The notes: generated by a model not told the origin, from the letters alone. A stretch of DNA of 55,008 nt from Hyphomicrobiales bacterium (GCA_028285595.1 JANQOW010000142.1:1-55008), one strand, 5' to 3'. Shown: positions 1 through 8,256, counted from the first letter of the stretch. Translations and numbers: made by a program.

Positions 1-507
1 ATGAACCCGCCTTTGCGCGACAAGAGCCACACGGACGGCATCTGGTGGGGCTTAACATCCGGCGTTGTGGACGTGTTGGGCTCCGATCACGCCCCGCACA
101 CGCTGGAAGAGAAGGCGGCCAGCTACCCCGCATCACCGTCTGGCATGCCGGGGGTGCAGACGCTTGTGCCCATCATGCTGGACCATGTAAACGCCGGCCG
201 CCTCAGCTTGGAGCGCTTTGTGGATCTCACCAGCCATGGCCCCCAGCGCATATTTCAGATTGCCCGCAAAGGGCGGATTGCAACGGGCTATGATGCAGAC
301 TTCACGATCGTGGATCTGAAGGCGGAGCGTACGATTAAGAGCTCTATGATGGAGAGCCTGGCCGGCTGGACACCCTTCGATGGAAAGACGGTCACCGGCT
401 GGCCCAAGGGTACGATCATCCGCGGGCGCCGGGTCATGTGGGAAGATGAGATCGTCACACCCGCAGGCGGCGAGGCGGTTGAGTTCAGCGAGACGATACC
501 CGGCTAG
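1..507 (+). CDS. pyrC: Dihydroorotase, C-terminal part (5' end outside window)
   Basis: This is the C-terminal half of an amidohydrolase of the class I dihydroorotase type, which interconverts carbamoyl-aspartate and dihydroorotate in pyrimidine synthesis. The NPPLRD segment at residues 2-7 and the VLGSDHAPHT segment (catalytic/metal Asp at residue 29) are family hallmarks. They are followed by SGMPGVQT and the C-terminal GYDADFTIVD strand of the composite beta-sandwich. The reading frame is open from base 1. The family is normally over 400 residues, so the metal-binding N-terminal half (HxH motif) lies upstream of the window and the ATG at base 1 is not the true start. A related amidohydrolase such as allantoinase cannot be fully excluded from this part alone. 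Confidence 0.88.
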   Translation: MNPPLRDKSHTDGIWWGLTSGVVDVLGSDHAPHTLEEKAASYPASPSGMPGVQTLVPIMLDHVNAGRLSLERFVDLTSHGPQRIFQIARKGRIATGYDADFTIVDLKAERTIKSSMMESLAGWTPFDGKTVTGWPKGTIIRGRRVMWEDEIVTPAGGEAVEFSETIPG

Positions 508-639
508 CCGGTGCGCGCCACGCTCTTCAACGCATGTTTGATTTTGCATGTCCTGAACGGACCATTGCGGTTGGGGTTTCGGCCCGGTTTGCTGACCTTG
601 TTTAAGCTTTGACGTTGTGCCGGCCTAAGGGAACGCATT

Positions 640-1173
640 ATGAAACGTCCGAATTCAGGGTCTTTGATTTTGAGCAGAGCCATCAGGCCGTTGGTTGGCG
701 TTGCGTTCCTGACGTGCGCATTGATCTTGCCCCAACCGTCACTTGGGCAGGTGCTCAAGGAAGATCAGGTTATCTCCGTGCCCGACTCAGATCGGGCCAT
801 GGGACAGGCGATCCAGCGGGCGAGGGCAACGCTCCCTCACTTCTTCAAACTGCTCACTGGGGCTCACGGTAAAAAACACGGGTTCGGTTTGAAATCCGCC
901 ATTCGTGATGGGGATGCCGTCGAACACATGTGGCTGCTGGACCCAAAGCAGGTGAACGGTGAATGGACTGGTGTGATCGACAATGTTCCGCGCACCGTTT
1001 CGAGTGTGAAAATGGGATTGCGCTATGCCATTCCGCACGGCTCGATCTCTGACTGGATGTATATGGAGAACGGCAAGCTTTATGGCGGTTACACCATTCG
1101 CGTGCTGGCCGAACGGGTTTCGCCTGAAGAAAAAGCGTTGCTGAAAACGTTGCTTGCGTACGAGCCGAAATAG
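640..1173 (+). CDS. DUF2314 domain protein with signal peptide
   Basis: A 177-residue protein. The N-terminus has a basic stretch, a hydrophobic segment (LVGVAFLTCALILPQ) and a likely signal peptidase site near residue 36, so it is probably secreted to the periplasm. The rest matches the DUF2314 (YegJ-like) pattern: an SDRAMGQAIQRARATLP helix, then the WLLDPKQVNGEWTGVIDN segment, and a closing GYTIRVL strand. The molecular function of DUF2314 is not known. It stands alone between the dihydroorotase gene and a small convergent gene. The first 30 residues are poorly constrained, so a slightly later start is possible. Confidence 0.72.
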   Translation: MKRPNSGSLILSRAIRPLVGVAFLTCALILPQPSLGQVLKEDQVISVPDSDRAMGQAIQRARATLPHFFKLLTGAHGKKHGFGLKSAIRDGDAVEHMWLLDPKQVNGEWTGVIDNVPRTVSSVKMGLRYAIPHGSISDWMYMENGKLYGGYTIRVLAERVSPEEKALLKTLLAYEPK

Positions 1174-1190
1174 CCCGTCCGAATGCCGGC

Positions 1191-1460
1191 CTATTGTGTG
1201 GTCCGGTTCACCGTGAATTCGCCCAACCGGATCCGATCCGGCAAGCCCTCGGTCATTTTGGCCACGGGCTCCTCGCCATACGTGTCCACCATGTCGGAGA
1301 GGGCTGCGAAGATGGCGGCAGTGGCAAGATTGTCCGGATCCACACCATCAAAAACGGCCTCTTCCCAAGCATCCAAGAGGTATCGCAGAGCCGCTTGGCG
1401 CTCATCGGCGCTCGGCGCTTCACTGTCGCGGAATAGAGGCGACCCTTGCATGAAATTCAT
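1191..1460 (-). CDS. Small hypothetical acidic protein
   Basis: An 89-residue acidic, mainly helical protein with no recognised domain. Visible features are a helix around AALRYLLDAWEEAVFDG and a second helical segment around TAAIFAALSDMVDTYGEE. There is no signal peptide or membrane segment. It lies convergent to the DUF2314 gene with only 17 bases between stop codons. Its amino acid composition looks like a real protein and unlike the shadow frames around it, but I cannot assign a function. Confidence 0.55.
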   Translation of the reverse strand: MNFMQGSPLFRDSEAPSADERQAALRYLLDAWEEAVFDGVDPDNLATAAIFAALSDMVDTYGEEPVAKMTEGLPDRIRLGEFTVNRTTQ

Positions 1461-1586
1461 CCCGTCTTTTCGGGTTGTGCTGATCCCAACCGCATCTCAA
1501 CCCGCTGTCCTGTAAGAATTGTTTTACCACGCAAGACGATGAGCGCACCTCCTCGCTCAATTAAAGGTTAACGCAGGGAAGGGGGA

Positions 1587-2576
1587 CTACTTTTTGATCT
1601 CGATGCCGGGGGAAAAGGCGTTCACCACAAACGCGAAGGTCACATCATAGACTTTGTCTTTCAGGCCGCCGCTGGTCTTTTCCTGAACCACGATATTGCC
1701 CACATCGCGCCCTTCGCTGATGGCGCGGGTGTCCAGCGCGGAGTTCTGGCCCTTGGTCCAGGTGAAGACCACATCGCCAATTTCCATGCGCTCTTGCTTG
1801 GCCAGCAGCGACAGCGCCAAGGCCTGAAGTTTGCCGTCCACCCGGTACGCCACCACACGGGCCATGGGTTCTATGCCCTCCGGCATGTCGCCGCGGTAAA
1901 GGAACGGGGACTTGGAGCTGTCATAGCCGGCGTACGGATTGCGCCCGTAAGCGCGCAGGCCGTCATTGTTGGGGACAAGCACTTTACCATCCGGAAACCG
2001 GTCCTTGAAATTGGCGAAGGATTCCAAACGTGCCGGGACCGTTCTCAGCGTCATCCCGGTCATCTCGCCCACAATGGCCTCGCCCATAAACTGCTGCCAC
2101 CAGCTCTGGGTCTGGCGGTCATACATCACCAGATCGGAGTTCCGCAGTTTGCCCGTTGTGCCGAAGTCCAGGACCTGGCCGTCTACGGTCCGTTCAAAGA
2201 CGATGGCCGAGTTGCACAAGGGGCAATAGGTGACGGCAACGGGCACATCACCGAACTGATCGTTCACAATCTCATGCCAGGTCATGATCTGTAGCGGGTA
2301 GGCCCGTGCCTCGCCATTAATCTCCAGCCCGATCACCGGCTCTGTATCGGCGAGCTTGGTGATCTCGGACACCGGTTTGAACGCAGGCCTATCGATCGGG
2401 GGAATCACGTCGCGCCCGATCCCCCCGGACAGGATCTCCGTCAGCTTGATAGATGTCTGATCAAAGTCGGTGGTCCACCCCTCGCGTTTCCACCGATCAG
2501 GGTTGGCGGCGGCTTGGATCGCAGTGAACACCAAAAGGCTGCAGGCAATCAGCAAAATGGGCAGTTTTCTGATCAT
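1587..2576 (-). CDS. DUF3179 domain-containing secreted protein
   Basis: A 329-residue protein with an N-terminal signal peptide (hydrophobic ILLIACSLLVFTAIQAA, cleavage after AAA-N). The body shows the DUF3179 hallmarks: EINGEARAYPLQIMTWHEIVND, then VTYCPLCNSAIVFER with a conserved Cys pair, then FGTTGKLRNSDLVMYDRQTQ and WWQQFMGEAIVG. The family is periplasmic or extracellular and its function is not established; the CPLC motif could bind a metal or act in redox chemistry (inference). Its start lies 37 bases downstream of the NUDIX gene stop on the same strand, so the two may be co-transcribed. Confidence 0.85.
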   Translation of the reverse strand: MIRKLPILLIACSLLVFTAIQAAANPDRWKREGWTTDFDQTSIKLTEILSGGIGRDVIPPIDRPAFKPVSEITKLADTEPVIGLEINGEARAYPLQIMTWHEIVNDQFGDVPVAVTYCPLCNSAIVFERTVDGQVLDFGTTGKLRNSDLVMYDRQTQSWWQQFMGEAIVGEMTGMTLRTVPARLESFANFKDRFPDGKVLVPNNDGLRAYGRNPYAGYDSSKSPFLYRGDMPEGIEPMARVVAYRVDGKLQALALSLLAKQERMEIGDVVFTWTKGQNSALDTRAISEGRDVGNIVVQEKTSGGLKDKVYDVTFAFVVNAFSPGIEIKK

Positions 2577-2613
2577 ACGGGTGAGTTTGCCGCGCTTTTC
2601 GGGTCGTTTCCAA

Positions 2614-3042
2614 TCAACCCTGCGTCATCGCGCGCAACAGGTGCCGCGTGTTGGGGGTCATGGCAAGGTCGTCCAAATCCTCCGCCCGGCGCCATTGCAC
2701 GGCCGCGGCATCGTCTCCTGCCACGGCCTTGCCCGACAGCCACCGGGCCTTGAACACGGCGATCACATAGTGGGTGGTGATCTGGCCCTGATCGTCCTGG
2801 TGGATAATATCCAGCGTGGTGACCAGACCCTCCAGCTTGGCGGTGACGGCGGTCTCTTCGAACAATTCTCGAAGCGCGGCATCGGCTAAGCGCTCGCCCA
2901 ACTCCACATGCCCTCCCGGCAATGACCACAGGCCTTTGCTGGGCGCCTTGCCGCGCTGGGCGAGCAGCACCTCTTCGCCGCGCCAACACGCAACGCTGAC
3001 ACCCAGCTTGGGAGAAGAGGGGATTGTGGTTTGAGTGCTCAT
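2614..3042 (-). CDS. NUDIX hydrolase
   Basis: A 142-residue NUDIX hydrolase, a family that hydrolyses nucleoside diphosphates linked to another moiety. The Nudix box is clear: GHVELGE, seven residues, then RELFEETAV. The last glycine of the consensus (xGU) is Ala here, which is tolerated in the family. The N-terminal SVACWRGEEVLLAQRG strand and the LPGGH lead-in are typical of MutT/ADP-ribose-pyrophosphatase-like members. I chose the start at 3042 (MSTQTTIP), since the longer frame adds 17 residues that overlap the divergent SRAP promoter. The substrate cannot be told from sequence. Confidence 0.85.
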   Translation of the reverse strand: MSTQTTIPSSPKLGVSVACWRGEEVLLAQRGKAPSKGLWSLPGGHVELGERLADAALRELFEETAVTAKLEGLVTTLDIIHQDDQGQITTHYVIAVFKARWLSGKAVAGDDAAAVQWRRAEDLDDLAMTPNTRHLLRAMTQG

Positions 3043-3066
3043 TCGATCGTGCGTAGAGTGTCGCCC

Positions 3067-3750
3067 ATGTGTGGCCTCTATAACCTCTCGCATAGCTCAG
3101 ATGAAGTTGCAGCCTATTTCGACTATGGCGAAACGGTTGAATTTCCGCCGCGCGACTATGTGGCCCCGGGCGGACCTGTGGCCATTGTGCGCCACGAGGA
3201 GAATGACCGCACAGGCAAGCGCCACTTCGCGCTCGTGCGCTGGGGCTTTGTGCCGTCCTGGGCCAAGGAGGTGAAAACCGGCAAACCCCTCATCAATGCC
3301 CGGGCAGAAACGGTTAGTGAGAAACCATCATTCCGGAACGCCTACAGGCGACGCCGCTGTCTTGTGCCGGCGTCGGGGTTCTATGAATGGCAAGGCGACG
3401 TGCCGGGCCGCAAAGTGCCGTACTATGTGCCGCGCGCCGATGGGGGCCCGGTTGCCTTTGCCGGCATATGGGAGCACTGGATGGGTTCGGACGGCTCTGA
3501 GCTGGAGAGCGTTGCGATCCTGACCACCGCGGCAAATGCCCAACTGGCGCCCATCCATCACCGGATGCCTGTGGTGATTGCACGCGATGACTTTACGCGC
3601 TGGCTTGGGGATGAAGCTCCCCCTGACGATTTGCTCAAACCTGCGCCGGACGACTTCTTCGCGCCTGAGAAAACCGAGATGAAGCGCAAGGCCGAAGCAC
3701 CGAGGCCGCCAAAACCCAAACCCAAGAGCAATCAGTTGGATCTGTTTTAG
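3067..3750 (+). CDS. SRAP (HMCES/YedK-like) abasic-site crosslinking protein
   Basis: A 227-residue SOS-response-associated peptidase family protein. The start at 3067 is fixed by biology: after Met removal Cys2 (MCGLY) becomes the N-terminal nucleophile that forms a thiazolidine crosslink with abasic sites in single-stranded DNA. The other active-site elements are present: the NARAET segment, the ASGFYEW segment with its Glu, and HHRMP with its His. The C-terminus is a Lys/Pro-rich tail ending in NQLDLF, which fits the bacterial sliding-clamp-binding consensus QL(S/D)LF. The gene is divergent from a NUDIX gene, with 24 bases between the chosen starts, and converges on the ArsI-like gene with a 4-base overlap. 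E. coli YedK lacks such a tail as far as I recall. Confidence 0.92.
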   Translation: MCGLYNLSHSSDEVAAYFDYGETVEFPPRDYVAPGGPVAIVRHEENDRTGKRHFALVRWGFVPSWAKEVKTGKPLINARAETVSEKPSFRNAYRRRRCLVPASGFYEWQGDVPGRKVPYYVPRADGGPVAFAGIWEHWMGSDGSELESVAILTTAANAQLAPIHHRMPVVIARDDFTRWLGDEAPPDDLLKPAPDDFFAPEKTEMKRKAEAPRPPKPKPKSNQLDLF

Positions 3751-4175
3751 CTAGCTCTCTCAGCATCCGCGTACATGTCGTCCAGTTGGGTTTCCCGGTC
3801 CTCGCCATATTCGCCTTCATCGTGGCTGTGGGTGAGGAACGCTTCCCACTTGTCGTCGGCTTCGCCTTTGACCCAGGCCTTTTCCATTTTGGCGTAACAG
3901 CAGGTGGTCTTCTCCACGTCCAGGAAGGGCCGGTCCATGCTGCGGATCCGTTCCGCCATGCTTTCCAACTGATCGGACGTCTCCACCTGAATGCCCATGT
4001 GATCGAGGCCGCTATCGCCCTTGCCGGATTCAATAACAAAGTTCACGGCCGGGTCCGCCACATCCCACTTCACGTAATTGTCTCTTTGGATGGTGGGCTC
4101 TTGGCCGAACAAGGCACTGTAAAATTCGATGGCTTTGTCGAGATCTTCAACCCGCATGGAGATGTGAAGCTTCAT
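3747..4175 (-). CDS. ArsI/CadI-type VOC family dioxygenase
   Basis: A 142-residue vicinal-oxygen-chelate fold protein close to ArsI (non-haem iron C-As lyase that demethylates trivalent organoarsenicals) and mycobacterial CadI. The expected ligands are visible: the first His in KLHISMRV, the second in LDHMGIQVE and the Glu in KWEAFLTH. The vicinal Cys pair that binds As(III) lies in EKTTCCYAK. The start at 4175 is preferred over 4184 because an AGGAG lies 10 bases before the former but only 1 base before the latter. No arsR or other ars gene is near. The enzyme could act on another soft-metal or thiol substrate. Confidence 0.8.
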   Translation of the reverse strand: MKLHISMRVEDLDKAIEFYSALFGQEPTIQRDNYVKWDVADPAVNFVIESGKGDSGLDHMGIQVETSDQLESMAERIRSMDRPFLDVEKTTCCYAKMEKAWVKGEADDKWEAFLTHSHDEGEYGEDRETQLDDMYADAERAS

Positions 4176-4294
4176 GGATCTCATGCTCCTGTGCTTGCAG
4201 TGAATTTATCGTAATTTCTAGTATTGTCGAAATGAAGATTATGTCAAGTCGAAAGCGCTTCTCAAGCCCGTGTATGGATTGGTAGGTTGGGATC
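4176..4294. promoter_or_regulatory. Divergent intergenic region, ArsI-like / helical protein
   Basis: This AT-rich 119-base region separates two divergent genes and must hold promoters for both. An imperfect dyad ATTTC-N10-GAAAT lies at 4214-4233. It could be an ArsR-type operator, but the match is weak and no arsR gene is present in the window. Confidence 0.3.
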
Positions 4295-4798
4295 ATGGCT
4301 TCTTTGGTTGATGACCTTCGCGCATATGACGGCAAAGCGGTCACACTGCTTTCAGAGGCAGAGGCCAGACATGCTGGCGGGGAGACGTACTTGAGGGAAC
4401 TCGTCACCCTCTGTGCTTACGAGGAGTTGCACGTTTCCGACGGTGCCACTTGGCTCCTCAAAGCGAGCCTGGAAAAGGGCATCCCGCTGCCACCAGATGA
4501 GACTGAAGCGCTTCTGTCTAACCTGGAAAAGATTGTGCAGTGGCCGGCGCAGCTTCATGTGTGCCAGATGCTGCATGCCTTGACCGTGCCTCAGGTGGCG
4601 GCTGCACCATTGGCAGAGTGGCTCTCCGGCCTGCTCACCCACAAGCGTCCGTTCTTGAGAGCCTGGTCCATGAGTGCGTTTCAATCGCTTGCAGCGCAAC
4701 ATCCCGGGTTTGAAACCCAGGCCAAAGCCGCGCTTGAGGCCGCCAAGTCTGATGCATCAGCCTCAGTGAAGGCCAGGGCGCGGAGCTTCGAAAAATAA
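4295..4798 (+). CDS. Alpha-helical, HEAT-repeat-like hypothetical protein
   Basis: A 167-residue soluble protein built of amphipathic helices in a pattern that resembles HEAT-type repeats: LRELVTLCAYEELHVSDGATWLL, then ETEALLSNLEKIVQWPAQ, then HVCQMLHALTVPQ, then RPFLRAWSMSAFQSLAAQHP. The closing part (AKAALEAAKSDASASVKARARSF) is a typical HEAT-like capping helix pair. There is no catalytic motif, signal peptide or membrane segment. HEAT-like folds usually mediate protein binding, so an adaptor role is possible (inference only). It is transcribed divergently from the ArsI-like gene. Confidence 0.65.
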   Translation: MASLVDDLRAYDGKAVTLLSEAEARHAGGETYLRELVTLCAYEELHVSDGATWLLKASLEKGIPLPPDETEALLSNLEKIVQWPAQLHVCQMLHALTVPQVAAAPLAEWLSGLLTHKRPFLRAWSMSAFQSLAAQHPGFETQAKAALEAAKSDASASVKARARSFEK

Positions 4799-4917
4799 GC
4801 AAATTCAGGTGGTTGTGAGCGAGACTCAAAATCTGCTCTGAATTGAGCTATACTTCTGCGCCGTGAACACAAAAGGAGGACGCCGGAGGGAAGTACGAAG
4901 CGAGGAGGGCGGTATCC

Positions 4918-6171
4918 ATGTTTTTTGTCCTTCACCATTTTCTGACGAAGAGCGTTAGCCGAGGGAACCTCTTGGTCGTGGATCCAGATGGCACCGAGCA
5001 TCGCTTCGGGGATGGCCGGGGCAAAGAGATCCGCGTTCGGTTGCACGACCATACGGTTGGCCTGGCCTTGGCGTTGCGGCCCGATCCGGCGTTCGGCGAA
5101 GCCTATGTGGATGGCCGCCTGACGGTAGAAGCGGGCAGCCTGTATGAGTTGATGGCGCTTGTGATCCCGCAGTTGGATTATGGCTTTGCCTACAAGTGGC
5201 GAACTGGGGCGGCGCTAAAGCAGATGCTGCGCCGTGCGGTCCGGTCCAATGGCATTGCTGGCGCCAGGCGCAATGTGGCGCATCACTATGATCTGTCCGG
5301 CAAGTTTTACGATCTCTTCCTGGACAGCGACCGGCAATATTCCTGCGCCTATTTTCCGGATCCCCAGACCTCGTTGCATCAGGCTCAGCTTGCCAAGAAG
5401 CGGCGCATTGCCGCCAAGCTGAATATTGAGCCGGGCATGCATGTGCTCGATATCGGCTGCGGCTGGGGCGGCCTGGCGCTCTATCTGGCAGAGGTGTGTG
5501 GGGCCAAGGTCACAGGCATCACTCTGTCGGTCGAGCAAGCGGAAGTCGCGCGTCGGCGCATCCTCACCCGCGGGCTTGAGGACCAGGTGGAGATTTGCCT
5601 TGTGGACTACCGAAAGATGGAAGGCCGATTTGACCGCATTGCTTCGGTCGGCATGTTTGAGCATGTGGGACCGCGCCATTTCGGAACCTATTTCAGCAAG
5701 GTGCTGGATCTTCTGTCTGACGATGGGGTTGCCCTCATACACACGATTGCCCGGCCGCATGGCCCATATCCGACCAGCACGTGGGTCGACCGGTACATCT
5801 TCCCAGGCGGCTATTTGCCCGCGCTGTCTGAGGTTCAGCGCGAGATCGAAGACAGCGGGCTCTACCTTTGCGATGTGGAGGTCCTGCGCGGCCACTATGC
5901 ACGCACGTTGCGCCACTGGCGGAACCGGTTCAACAGCAATCGCAAGAAGGCGGCGGAGATCTATGATGAGCGCTTTTGCCGGATCTGGGATTTTTATCTG
6001 GCAGGCTCTGAGATTGCATTCCGCTTGGAGTATGCTAACGTATTGCAGCTTCAAATGGCCCGACACCAGTCCGCTTTGCCAGAAACGCGGCGCTATATGC
6101 GCGAGAACGAGGAGCGGCAGCAGGGACTGGACAGCCGTAGCTGCAGACCGAAAAGCGTGCGGGTACGCTAA
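4918..6171 (+). CDS. cfa: Cyclopropane-fatty-acyl-phospholipid synthase family protein
   Basis: A 417-residue SAM-dependent methyltransferase that adds a methylene bridge to unsaturated acyl chains of membrane phospholipids. The order of elements is canonical. An N-terminal lipid-binding domain is followed by NVAHHYDLSGKFYDLFLD and YSCAYF around residues 120-145. The SAM-binding VLDIGCGWGGLALYLAE follows near residue 176, then the SVGMFEHVG segment. The family length (about 400) is matched. The start has a strong Shine-Dalgarno sequence (GAGGAGGG about 9 bases upstream). It appears monocistronic. Cfa-type enzymes are often induced in stationary phase or acid stress. A paralogous cyclopropane or methyl-branching activity cannot be ruled out. 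Confidence 0.93.
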   Translation: MFFVLHHFLTKSVSRGNLLVVDPDGTEHRFGDGRGKEIRVRLHDHTVGLALALRPDPAFGEAYVDGRLTVEAGSLYELMALVIPQLDYGFAYKWRTGAALKQMLRRAVRSNGIAGARRNVAHHYDLSGKFYDLFLDSDRQYSCAYFPDPQTSLHQAQLAKKRRIAAKLNIEPGMHVLDIGCGWGGLALYLAEVCGAKVTGITLSVEQAEVARRRILTRGLEDQVEICLVDYRKMEGRFDRIASVGMFEHVGPRHFGTYFSKVLDLLSDDGVALIHTIARPHGPYPTSTWVDRYIFPGGYLPALSEVQREIEDSGLYLCDVEVLRGHYARTLRHWRNRFNSNRKKAAEIYDERFCRIWDFYLAGSEIAFRLEYANVLQLQMARHQSALPETRRYMRENEERQQGLDSRSCRPKSVRVR

Positions 6172-6302
6172 ACGGCCGCGTGTCGGGCCGTGGCTCATTT
6201 GAAAGCACTTCCCCCTATAAGCACTTCACGTGGGCGCGTCAGATCTTCTGCCGCTCCGTGAGAGGACGTCAGCAAGTCGCGAAAACCGGAGAACACAAGC
6301 CT

Positions 6303-6686
6303 ATGAAAACCAGACGGATTAACGCAGAGGACGGTGCCGAAGCCATGGGAGCTTATGTTCAGGCGCTGGAGGTTTCTGAAACAACCCGGCGCCTTTACGT
6401 CAGTGGGCAAGGGCCGGTGACTGCGGACGGCGCCGTGCCGGCCACTTTTGCGGAGCAAGCCGAAGCGGTGTGGACCAACATCATCGCGCAGCTTCGCGCG
6501 GCCGATATGGATGTGGAGAACATCGTCAAGGCAACCACCTTCCTCGCTGATCGCACATTCCGCGAGGAGAACAGGGACGTACGGGTCAAGATGCTGGGAG
6601 GACACACTTTCGCGCTTACGGTGGTGTTGGCCGGCATGTTTGAAGAGGGCTGGTTTCTGGAGATCGAGGCGATTGCCGAGAAGTGA
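6303..6686 (+). CDS. RidA family protein (apparently lacking the catalytic Arg)
   Basis: A 127-residue protein of the RidA/YjgF/UK114 family. The VWTNIIAQLRAADMDVENIVKAT segment and the closing LEIEAIAE strand are diagnostic. Family members of the RidA subgroup hydrolyse reactive enamine/imine intermediates using an Arg about 15 residues before the IEIEAIA motif. Aligning backward from that motif by eye, this position falls on Leu in HTFALTVV, so deaminase activity is doubtful. I chose the start at ATG 6303; the frame is open further upstream, but the extra 41 residues do not resemble the family. The gene lies 63 bases before an ABC permease gene on the same strand. Confidence 0.82.
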   Translation: MKTRRINAEDGAEAMGAYVQALEVSETTRRLYVSGQGPVTADGAVPATFAEQAEAVWTNIIAQLRAADMDVENIVKATTFLADRTFREENRDVRVKMLGGHTFALTVVLAGMFEEGWFLEIEAIAEK

Positions 6687-6749
6687 ACGCCCGCGGCCGA
6701 GCATGAGTGATTGGACAACGGGGCGGTTCGTCTGACGGAGGTTATAAGT

Positions 6750-7694
6750 GTGATCAAGCTCCTTATCGCACGGTTGGCGCAGAGTATTTTGACCCTGTGG
6801 CTGGTCTCGGTCCTCTACTTTCTCGTTGTGGAGATGGTGCCCGGCGATTTCGCCGTGATGACAGCAGGCCAGTCCACAACTCAAGAGATGATGCAGGAAA
6901 CCCGGCGCGAACTTGGTCTCGATGGCGGTGTGGTAGAGCGCTATCTGGGCTGGCTGGCGGGCGCTCTGCGGGGAGATCTTGGCATGTCCTGGTGGGGGCG
7001 CCAGCCGGTGACAGCTCTGGTCATCGAGCGGCTGGGAAACTCCATGTTCCTGATGTTCTGGGCTGTGCTCGTAACAGTGCCGCTCAGTCTGGTGATCTCC
7101 ATCGCCGCCGCCATGAACCCGCAAGGTCGGCTAGACCGTGCCCTATCGTTTCTCACCTTGAGTGTGATGTCCGTGCCTGAGTTTGTGGTCGCGTATATGG
7201 TGATGTTCTTCCTGGCGGTGGAGATCAATCTGTTCCCGGCCTACACGATGCATGCGCTTGATCTGCCGTTCTGGGAGCGGTTGCACGCGTGCGTCCTGCC
7301 GGTGCTCTCTCTGATCTTCGTCACCGTAACGCCGATGTTCAGACTGACCCGCGCGGCGCTCGTGAGAGTCCTGGCGAGCGATTACATCGAGATGGCCGAA
7401 CTGAAAGGCCTCAGCCGGCGCCGGATTATGCTGGCGCACGCGTTCCCCAATGCGGTCGGCCCAATTTCAAACGCCACGGTGCTGTCACTTGCCAACCTGG
7501 TTTTCGGACTTGTGATCATAGAGATTGTCTACTCCTACCCGGGCCTTGGCACACTGCTTGTACAGGCGGTGCGGGTTCACGATCTGCCGCTGGCGCTCGG
7601 GTGCGGGATTGTCTCAGCAGTGATCATCATCGCCTTAAACTTCCTGGCCGACAGCGCCTCCATCCTTGCCAACCCACGGCTTCGCTTTCGGTGA
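6750..7694 (+). CDS. Orphan DppB/OppB-type ABC transporter permease
   Basis: A 314-residue inner-membrane permease of the peptide/nickel importer type. The N-terminus LIARLAQSILTLWLVSVLYF, the VPGDFAVMTAG segment and the conserved cytoplasmic EAA loop (DYIEMAELKGLSRRRIMLAHAFPNA, in part) are characteristic, with about six hydrophobic helices. I chose GTG at 6750 because an ACGGAGG sequence sits 8 bases upstream; the open frame from TTG 6711 would add 13 residues. Its usual partners (DppC-type permease, ATPases, binding protein) are absent on both sides, so it may be a remnant or may pair with distant components. Confidence 0.82.
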   Translation: MIKLLIARLAQSILTLWLVSVLYFLVVEMVPGDFAVMTAGQSTTQEMMQETRRELGLDGGVVERYLGWLAGALRGDLGMSWWGRQPVTALVIERLGNSMFLMFWAVLVTVPLSLVISIAAAMNPQGRLDRALSFLTLSVMSVPEFVVAYMVMFFLAVEINLFPAYTMHALDLPFWERLHACVLPVLSLIFVTVTPMFRLTRAALVRVLASDYIEMAELKGLSRRRIMLAHAFPNAVGPISNATVLSLANLVFGLVIIEIVYSYPGLGTLLVQAVRVHDLPLALGCGIVSAVIIIALNFLADSASILANPRLRFR

Positions 7695-7706
7695 GCGAGT
7701 TCATGC

Positions 7707-8195
7707 ATGTTTGATAGGACCCAAGAAAGCGATCGATTGCCGATGACCTTGCCCAAACCTCCGTTTAAAGGCTCCTGTCTCTGCGGTTCTGTTCAGGTTC
7801 GCATAACAGAAGCGCCGCTGCTAACACTGGCCTGTCATTGCCGGGATTGTCAGAAGATGAGTGCGAGTGCGTATTCGCTCGCCACTCTGTTCCCAAGCAG
7901 GGGTTTTTCCTGCTCCGGCGACTTGATCAGGGGCGGTCTGGGGTGCGGAGCACGGGTACATTACTATTGCAAAGCCTGCTTGAGCCTCGTTTACACTCAG
8001 GTTGAGGGCGCAGACGATCGCATAAACTTGCGCACATCCGTGTTGGATGATGCGGCTCTGTTTTCCCCGTTCGTTGAATTGATGACGGACGAAAAGGTAC
8101 CCTGGGCACAGGTTCCTGCCGTTCACAGCTTTGATCGATTTCCAGCCTCGATTGACGAATTCAAGGCGCTCTTGGACGAGTACTCAAAGCGCTAA
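7707..8195 (+). CDS. GFA family (CENP-V/GFA zinc domain) protein
   Basis: A 162-residue protein with the GFA domain named after glutathione-dependent formaldehyde-activating enzyme. The zinc-binding cysteines are seen in GSCLCGSVQV, ACHCRDCQK and YYCKACLS. The last pair differs from the usual FCPxCG. Most GFA proteins have no proven enzyme activity, and the activity assigned to the founding member has been questioned. The start may be ATG 7707 or ATG 7743 (MTLPKPPFKG), the latter being closer to usual family starts. It begins 12 bases after the orphan permease gene. Confidence 0.82.
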   Translation: MFDRTQESDRLPMTLPKPPFKGSCLCGSVQVRITEAPLLTLACHCRDCQKMSASAYSLATLFPSRGFSCSGDLIRGGLGCGARVHYYCKACLSLVYTQVEGADDRINLRTSVLDDAALFSPFVELMTDEKVPWAQVPAVHSFDRFPASIDEFKALLDEYSKR

Positions 8196-8256
8196 AGAGC
8201 AACTTCCCGCCCCGACCCAACGGCGTTATCATTCAAGTGGTAGGAGAAAGAGACCC

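Noticed and set aside
5215..6198. Minus-strand open frame of 327 codons opposite the cyclopropane synthase gene
   Set aside because: Antisense shadow with no domain; the sense frame carries all methyltransferase motifs.
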